From JAKEHZ01 sp035280505 (GTDB taxonomy: Bacteria; Acidobacteriota; Blastocatellia; RBC074), in the NCBI GenBank assembly GCA_035280505.1, contig DATEFT010000356.1, positions 1 through 18,839 on the forward strand: a stretch of DNA of 18,839 bases, written 5' to 3'. Both the position numbers and the translations under genes were made by a program. The notes under the pieces are model-generated. The model saw nothing but the letters and a program-made list of their open reading frames with translations, had not been told where the DNA came from and ran no database searches. Shown here piece after piece: positions 13,705 to 18,839 of this stretch (position 1 is the first letter of the stretch; the number at the start of each line of letters is the position of its first letter).

Positions 13705-16110
13705 AGACGAAATCCACTCTTCCTCTCAGTGCTCTTCGCGTTCTTCACCTTGCTGATTGCCGCCCGGTTGATCGCCTCGGCGAATCTGAGCCATTCGGAC
13801 GGACCAGGTTCAAAGGTCGCCGAGCGGGTCCCGCTCAAGACGCAGGGGTTCGCTCTGGGAGACGTCAAGCTGCTGGATGGGCCCTTTCGCGAGGCCCTGC
13901 TGCGCGATCAGCGGTACCTGCTGAGCCTGGAGAACGATCGGCTGTTGCATAGCTTCCGCGTGACGGCGGGGCTGCCCTCGTCGGCCAGGCCTTACGGCGG
14001 ATGGGAAGCGCCGGAGGTCGAACTGCGCGGCCACAGCACGGGCCACGTGCTGACGGCGCTGGCGCTGATGTCTTCGGTCACCGGTGACGAGCGGTTCAAG
14101 GCCAGGGGCGAGGCGCTGGTCGCCGAACTGGCCAAAGTTCAGCAGGCGATGCCCTCGCGCGGGTTCCACCCCGGTTACCTGTCGGCCTATCCCGAAGAGT
14201 TCTTCGACCGGGTGGACGCGAGAAAACGAGTCTGGGCGCCCTACTACACGCTACACAAGATCCTGGCGGGGCTGCTGGATCAATACCAGCTCTGCGGCAA
14301 TCAACAGGCGCTCGAAGTCTTGTTGAAGCTCGCGGACTGGGTCCGGTTCCGGGTGGATCGTCTGACCGAAGCGCAGCAGCAGGCGGCGCTGGGGACCGAG
14401 TTCGGAGGGATGAATGAAGTCCTGGCCAATCTCTACGGCGTGACCGGCAATCCGGAGCACCTGCGGATCGCGCGCAAATTCGATCACCGGGCGGTCTTCG
14501 ATCCGCTCGCCGCCGGCGAGGACCGGCTCAACGGACTGCACGCCAACACCCAGATCCCGAAGGCGATCGGCGCGGCCCGCGAATACGAATTGACCGGCGA
14601 GCCGCGTTACCACGACATCGCCGCTTTCTTCTGGGAACGGGTGGCGATGCATCGTTCGTATGTCATCGGCGGCCACAGCGACGACGAGGGGTTCTTCCCG
14701 ATCGAGCAGTTCTCCAGGCACCTGGGCGCGTCCAGCACCGAGACCTGCAACACCTACAACATGCTCAAGCTGACCCGCCACCTCTTCGCCTGGGAGCCGT
14801 CGGCGAAGCTGATGGACTTCTACGAGCGCGGGCTCTACAACCACATCCTCGCGTCGCAGGACCCGCGCACGGGTATGATGACCTACTACGTTCCGTTGCG
14901 GCCGGGCGCTTTCCGCACCTACTCGACTCCCGATAATTCATTCTGGTGCTGCGTGGGGACGGGCCTGGAGAATCACGCCCGGTACGGCGAGAGCATCTAT
15001 TTTCGCGCCGACCGGACGTTATACGTCAATCTCTTTCTGGCCTCCGAGCTGCACTGGAGAGAGCAGGGGCTGGTTCTCCGCCAGGAGACCAAATTTCCCG
15101 AAGAGGAGGCCACCCGGCTGACGCTCAAGCTCGATCAGCCGCTCAAACTGGCCCTCAAGATTCGCTACCCCGCCTGGGCGCAGTCGGGAATGGCGCTGAC
15201 GGTGAACGGCAAAAAGGAGGCGGTCTCCGACGGTCCGGGCTCTTACGTGACGATCGACCGGCAATGGCAGGACGGCGACACGGTGCAGATCCGCTTCCCG
15301 ATGAGTCTGCGGCTGGAGGCGATGCCCGACGATCCGAAGCTGGTGGCCCTGCTCTATGGGCCGATCGTGCTGGGCGCGGACCTGGGCACCGAGGGATTGG
15401 ACGACTCCCAGCGATACGGGCCGAGCGCGCCGCGAATCAACCGCATCAAACCCATCGTGGTCCCGGCGTTCGTCGGCGACCTGAAAGAGGTGACGGCCAA
15501 AGTCAAGCCGGTGCCGGGGGCGGCGCTCCATTTCCGCACCCACGGTCTGGGCCAACCGCAGGATGTTTCGCTGGTCCCTTTCTATTCTCTCGCCGATCGG
15601 CGTTACAATGTCTACTGGAACGTCTACACGCCGGAGGAGTGGAAGAAGCGAAAGAACGAGCTGGCCACCGCCGAGGCCCGGCGCCAACAGATCGAGCGGG
15701 GGACTCTCGATTTCGTCGAGGCCGGCGAGTCGCAGAGCGAGCGCGCGCATAATTTTCAGGGTGAACGCACGACCGACGGGGACTTTGACGGCAAACGCTG
15801 GCGTGAGGCCCGCAACGGCTGGTTCAGTTACGAACTCAAGGCGCGGGCGGATCGGCCGCTGACCCTGGTCTGCACCTTTCGCGGCAGCGAGGGGCGCCGG
15901 CGCGCCTTCGAGATTCTGATCGACGGCGAGAAACTCGCCAGCCAGCAGCTCGACATTCATCCGGGCGAACTCTTTGATTATGAATATCCCTTGCCGGAGA
16001 GCCTGACTCGCGGCAAGGAACGGATCACCGTCAAGTTTCAGGCGCAGCCGGACGCGACCGCCGGCAGTCTCTTCGATGTGCGGGTCGCACAGCTTGATCG
16101 TGCGCCATAG
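13702..16110 (+). CDS. GH127 family glycoside hydrolase (beta-L-arabinofuranosidase-like)
   Basis: An 802-residue exported enzyme of the GH127/DUF1680 group, whose characterised members release L-arabinofuranose using a zinc-bound cysteine nucleophile. An N-terminal hydrophobic segment (5-27) is a signal peptide or anchor. The alpha/alpha barrel spans about 50-440 (EVELRGHSTGHVLTALAL, WAPYYTLHKILAGLLDQY, EFGGMNEVLANLY). The zinc/cysteine site known from HypBA1 is intact: E347 and C349 in STETCNTYNMLKL, and C416-C417 in FWCCVGTGLENHARYGE, with C417 the expected nucleophile. Beta-sandwich domains follow, and residues about 665-800 form an extra C-terminal domain. The start is GTG: AGGAG lies exactly 7 nt upstream and no ATG fits. 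The related family GH146 shares the motif and cannot be excluded. It follows the peptidase gene by 35 nt. Confidence 0.92.
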   Translation: MRRNPLFLSVLFAFFTLLIAARLIASANLSHSDGPGSKVAERVPLKTQGFALGDVKLLDGPFREALLRDQRYLLSLENDRLLHSFRVTAGLPSSARPYGGWEAPEVELRGHSTGHVLTALALMSSVTGDERFKARGEALVAELAKVQQAMPSRGFHPGYLSAYPEEFFDRVDARKRVWAPYYTLHKILAGLLDQYQLCGNQQALEVLLKLADWVRFRVDRLTEAQQQAALGTEFGGMNEVLANLYGVTGNPEHLRIARKFDHRAVFDPLAAGEDRLNGLHANTQIPKAIGAAREYELTGEPRYHDIAAFFWERVAMHRSYVIGGHSDDEGFFPIEQFSRHLGASSTETCNTYNMLKLTRHLFAWEPSAKLMDFYERGLYNHILASQDPRTGMMTYYVPLRPGAFRTYSTPDNSFWCCVGTGLENHARYGESIYFRADRTLYVNLFLASELHWREQGLVLRQETKFPEEEATRLTLKLDQPLKLALKIRYPAWAQSGMALTVNGKKEAVSDGPGSYVTIDRQWQDGDTVQIRFPMSLRLEAMPDDPKLVALLYGPIVLGADLGTEGLDDSQRYGPSAPRINRIKPIVVPAFVGDLKEVTAKVKPVPGAALHFRTHGLGQPQDVSLVPFYSLADRRYNVYWNVYTPEEWKKRKNELATAEARRQQIERGTLDFVEAGESQSERAHNFQGERTTDGDFDGKRWREARNGWFSYELKARADRPLTLVCTFRGSEGRRRAFEILIDGEKLASQQLDIHPGELFDYEYPLPESLTRGKERITVKFQAQPDATAGSLFDVRVAQLDRAP

Positions 16111-16123
16111 AGAACATCCTCAA

Positions 16124-17719
16124 TTGACCGGATCGATAGATCGACCGCGAACTGTTTCGCGGTTGATGCTGCTATTGGTCGTTTCGACTTTGTTGGCCGT
16201 GACGGCGGGCGCGCAGACGGCCGCCGAATATCGTCAGCAGGGGCTTCGCGATCTGCAGAATCGCGAGGCTCAGCAGGCCGCCGAACATTTTCGCGCGGCC
16301 CTGCAACTGGATCCACGGGACGCCGACTCCCGGTTCTACCTGGGCGCGATCCTGGTCGACACCGACCAGCCGGAGGCCGCGGTCTCCGAACTTCAGCGCG
16401 CCATCGAACTCAATCCCGGATTTCACCTGACACACCATTACCTGGCGCGGGCGCTCGAACGCACGGGACGTGACGGCGAGGCGATCACCGAGTATCAGGA
16501 GACCTTGCGGCTGAAGCCGGAGTTTCAGGAGGCGCGATATGCCCTCAGCGCGGCCTGTTGGAGGCAGGGCGATCTGGACGGCGCGACGCGTCTGTTGCGA
16601 GAGCTGGTCGGGGCCCAGCCGGATTTCGGCGAGGCTCGTTTCAACCTGGCGCTCGCGCTGAAGCAGCAGGGGAGTCTGGAGGCGGCCGTCAAAGAGTTGC
16701 AGGCGGCCGTCAAGTTGCAACCGTCCCAGGCCCGGGCCTATCTCGCCCTGGGTCAGGCCCTGGCGGAGCAGCAGAAGCTGGCGGAGGCGGTCGCGGCGTT
16801 GCGGCAGGCCGCCGAACTGGCTCCCGCGGATCCGGAATACCGATACAACCTGGGAATCGCGCTCAAACAGAAGGACGAGCCGGAGGCGGCGGAGAAGGAG
16901 TTTCGCGCGGCGCTCAAATTGAATCCTCAATACACCCTGGCCCGCCGGGCGCTGGGCCTGCTCCTGCGTCAACAGGGTCAGGTTCAGGAGGCCGTCACGG
17001 AACTGCGAGCCGCGGCCGCCGAACGCCCCGACGATGCCGAGATCCGGCATAACCTGGGCACGGCGCTGCTCAAGTTGAACGACCTGGAGGGCGCCATCGG
17101 CGAACTGCGCCAGGCCGTCAAGCTGGATCCGCGGCTCTCCGACGCCCGCATCAATCTGGGGCAGGCGCTGCGCCGGGCGGGGCGTGCGGACGAGGCCCGC
17201 CGGGAGCTGGATGAATCGCAACGGCTGCTCACCCTGAAGGCGAATGCCGGCCGGGCCCTGGTCCTCTCCGAATCCGCGACCCGACATCTGAAGGGGGGCG
17301 ACCTGACCGCCGCGATCGCCGAACTGCGCGAGGCCGCGTCGTTGAATCCGGAACTCGTGGAGGCCCAGTTGCTGCTGGCCGAGGCCCTGAACAAATCTTC
17401 AGCCGCTCCGGCCGAGGTCGTCAAAGTTCTCAAGCGCGTTCTGGAATTGAATCCCAGGCAGGCCGTCGCCTATTATCGGTTGGGCGTGGAGTCCGAGCGT
17501 GAGGCGCGGACGGAGGAGGCGATCGCCTCCTACCGGACCGCCGTCGAGCTGGCGCCGAGCCTGGTCGAGGCCCGCCGGGCGTTGGGCCGGGCGGCCCTGG
17601 CGATCAAAGATTGGCGGCTGGCGGCCGCGCAGTTTCGTGGAGTTCTCGCCTGGGCCCCCAACGACGCCGAAGCCGGGCGCAAGCTCGCCGACGCCGAGAA
17701 TCAGGACCGCGAGCGGTAG
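16124..17719 (+). CDS. Exported TPR-repeat protein
   Basis: A tetratricopeptide-repeat protein with an N-terminal hydrophobic signal (LMLLLVVSTLLAVTAGA before QTAAEYRQQG) followed by about 14 consecutive 34-residue TPR units running almost to the end. Typical units read ALKQQGSLEAAVKELQAAVK and NLGTALLKLNDLEGAIGELR. It should act as a scaffold for protein contacts in the periplasm or at the membrane; no enzymatic domain is present. The start is uncertain. ATG 16076 would overlap GH127 by 35 nt without a ribosome site. TTG 16124 gives a signal peptide with a basic n-region (DRPRTVSR). ATG 16166 lies right after a small hairpin but leaves no basic residues before the hydrophobic core. The C-terminus (DRER, TAG) is encoded inside an inverted repeat. 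The next gene encodes a CRTAC1 protein, a pairing common in this group of bacteria. Confidence 0.88.
   Translation: MTGSIDRPRTVSRLMLLLVVSTLLAVTAGAQTAAEYRQQGLRDLQNREAQQAAEHFRAALQLDPRDADSRFYLGAILVDTDQPEAAVSELQRAIELNPGFHLTHHYLARALERTGRDGEAITEYQETLRLKPEFQEARYALSAACWRQGDLDGATRLLRELVGAQPDFGEARFNLALALKQQGSLEAAVKELQAAVKLQPSQARAYLALGQALAEQQKLAEAVAALRQAAELAPADPEYRYNLGIALKQKDEPEAAEKEFRAALKLNPQYTLARRALGLLLRQQGQVQEAVTELRAAAAERPDDAEIRHNLGTALLKLNDLEGAIGELRQAVKLDPRLSDARINLGQALRRAGRADEARRELDESQRLLTLKANAGRALVLSESATRHLKGGDLTAAIAELREAASLNPELVEAQLLLAEALNKSSAAPAEVVKVLKRVLELNPRQAVAYYRLGVESEREARTEEAIASYRTAVELAPSLVEARRALGRAALAIKDWRLAAAQFRGVLAWAPNDAEAGRKLADAENQDRER
16144..16163. repeat. Small hairpin with family-A arms before the TPR gene
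   Basis: ACCGCGAA-CTGT-TTCGCGGT is a perfect 8-bp stem whose arms equal the outer arms of repeat family A. It ends 2 nt before ATG 16166. If it belongs to the intergenic family, it argues that ATG as the true TPR start. Confidence 0.45.
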
Positions 17720-17756
17720 CGAGCGGATTGGTTCGGAGAGGCCCGCTCGCTACCGC
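17713..17756. repeat. Perfect 14-bp inverted repeat, family B, overlapping the TPR stop codon
   Basis: GCGGTAGCGAGCGG (17713-17726) and CCGCTCGCTACCGC (17743-17756) form a perfect stem with a 16-nt loop. The TPR stop TAG (17717-17719) lies inside the left arm. A short T run (ATTT) follows. It may act as an attenuator or terminator before the CRTAC1 gene, or be a mobile REP-like element. Confidence 0.7.
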
Positions 17757-17769
17757 ATTTGTGCGCAAT

Positions 17770-18839
17770 ATGAAAAAGTTCCGACTGATAGTCTGCACTC
17801 TGTTCGTGATGGCCCTGGGGATGGAGACGGCGTTTGAGGTCTTCAGCCAGGGAGTGGCCGTGCCCAGGCGCCCGGCCGCGCCGCCCTCCAAGATCGACCC
17901 GAAGGCCGTGCTGCCCAAGGTCAATTTCGAAGACATCGCGGCCAAGGCCGGTCTGACCGCGCGCCACGTCACCGGCGACGAGGCCGAGAAGCGATACATC
18001 ATCGAGACCACCGGCAGCGGCGTGGGCCTGATCGATTACGATAACGACGGGTGGCTGGACATCTTTCTCGTCAACGGCACCCGGCTCGAAGGCTTTCCCA
18101 AAGGTCAGGAACCGACCAATCATCTCTATCGCAACAACCAGAACGGGACCTTCACCGACGTCACGGTCAAGGCCGGGCTGGCGCGAACGGGCTGGGGGCA
18201 GGGCGTCTGCGCGGGCGATTACGACAATGACGGGAACGTCGATCTCTTCGTCACCGCCTGGGGCCAGGATGCGCTCTACCATAACAACCAGAACGGGACC
18301 TTCACCGACGTCACGGAGAAGGCCGGGCTCCGGCATCAGCGGCCGCGCTGGGGGACGGGGTGCTCATTCCTGGACTATGACCGGGATGGAGATCTGGATC
18401 TCTTCGTCGCGAACTACGTCGATTTCGATCTCAAGAAGACCCCGGCCAAGGGCAGCAATCAGTACTGTCTGTGGAGAGGCGTCCCGGTGATGTGCGGTCC
18501 GCGCGGGCTCCCCGCCGGAACCAACCTCCTCTATCGGAATGACGGCGGCGGAGTCTTCGTCGATGTCTCCGAGCCGAGCGGGATCGCCAAGGTGACCGGG
18601 CGTTATGCCTTCACGCCGGTGGTCTCCGACTTCGACAACGACGGCCGGCCCGATATCTACGTCGCCTGCGACTCCACGCCGAACATCCTTTATCACAACG
18701 AGGGCGACGGCACCTTCACCGATATCGGCCTCGTCTCAGGCAGCGCCGTCAACGAGGACGGGCAGGAACAGGCCGGCATGGGAATCTCGGTCGCCGACTA
18801 TGATCACGACGGTTTCTTCGACCTGGTCAAGACCAACTT
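17770..18839 (+). CDS. CRTAC1/FG-GAP (VCBS) repeat protein, 3' part outside window
   Basis: The first 356 residues of an exported beta-propeller protein of the CRTAC1 family. The start ATG at 17770 opens MKKFRLIVCTLFVMALGM, a signal-peptide-like segment; a GTG nine bases upstream is also possible and neither has a strong ribosome site. Calcium-binding FG-GAP/VCBS loops recur: DYDNDGWLDIFLVNG, DYDNDGNVDLFVTAWG, DYDRDGDLDLFVANYV, DFDNDGRPDIYVACD, DYDHDGFFDLVKTN. Each is followed by LY-x-NN or LY-x-N and G-x-FTDVT. QYCLWRGVPVMCGPRGLP is the cysteine-containing insert typical of this family. The missing C-terminus would normally carry an ASPIC/UnbV domain. The role is unknown; surface carbohydrate or protein binding is a common guess. 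It follows the TPR gene by 50 nt, which contain a strong hairpin. Confidence 0.93.
   Translation, partial: MKKFRLIVCTLFVMALGMETAFEVFSQGVAVPRRPAAPPSKIDPKAVLPKVNFEDIAAKAGLTARHVTGDEAEKRYIIETTGSGVGLIDYDNDGWLDIFLVNGTRLEGFPKGQEPTNHLYRNNQNGTFTDVTVKAGLARTGWGQGVCAGDYDNDGNVDLFVTAWGQDALYHNNQNGTFTDVTEKAGLRHQRPRWGTGCSFLDYDRDGDLDLFVANYVDFDLKKTPAKGSNQYCLWRGVPVMCGPRGLPAGTNLLYRNDGGGVFVDVSEPSGIAKVTGRYAFTPVVSDFDNDGRPDIYVACDSTPNILYHNEGDGTFTDIGLVSGSAVNEDGQEQAGMGISVADYDHDGFFDLVKTN

Overview
The window is GC-rich, densely coded bacterial DNA. It looks like an Acidobacteriota chromosome (Solibacter/Bryobacterales-like or a related class). This rests on the protein mix: an Oar-type TonB-dependent receptor with an N-terminal carboxypeptidase-regulatory domain, a TPR protein followed by a CRTAC1/FG-GAP protein, many exported glycoside hydrolases, and Tat-tagged metabolic enzymes. 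Taxonomy is inference; there is no rRNA or marker gene here. I found no tRNA, rRNA, CRISPR array, transposase or phage gene.

Left part (1-11979), all on the minus strand. In transcription order: a carboxymuconolactone decarboxylase (CMD)-family protein (11979-11593), a Tat-exported enolase-superfamily protein (11566-10313), a 281-bp intergenic region, then a tightly coupled trio of GH39 glycosidase (10031-8325), MFS sugar-acid transporter (8320-7055) and L-rhamnonate-dehydratase-like enzyme (7064 or 7058-5886). These are followed by an AraD1/GguC-type FAH-fold enzyme (5780-4785), a GH31 glycosidase (4578-2302) and the N-terminal 688 residues of the TonB-dependent receptor (2066-1, cut by the window edge). 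Together they look like a glycan-utilisation locus: outer-membrane uptake, removal of terminal sugars outside the cytoplasm, import of a sugar acid by the MFS carrier, then dehydration to a 2-keto-3-deoxy acid and further conversion by the FAH-fold enzyme. No sugar dehydrogenase, lactonase or 2-keto-3-deoxy-acid dehydrogenase/aldolase is present, so the pathway is incomplete here and the sugar (rhamnose, fucose, arabinose or a uronic acid) is not proven.

Right part (12200-18839), all on the plus strand: an exported M24B Xaa-Pro aminopeptidase-like protein, a GH127 beta-L-arabinofuranosidase-like enzyme starting at GTG, a TPR-repeat protein, and the first 356 residues of a CRTAC1/FG-GAP protein cut by the window edge. 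The two halves diverge from a 220-bp region (11980-12199).

Non-coding content. The most informative site is a perfect 16-bp palindrome (10099-10114) that contains the -10 box of a good sigma70-like promoter driving the GH39-MFS-dehydratase operon; it looks like a GntR/FadR-type operator. Two families of palindromic repeats lie in the intergenic spaces. One is built on AAACCGCGAAACACGCG (about 2125, 4697, 5814 and 10230, with a mini form at 16144). The other shares the 12-mer GCGAGCGGTAGC (2198-2263 and 17709-17756). No gene-free stretch exceeds 300 bp.
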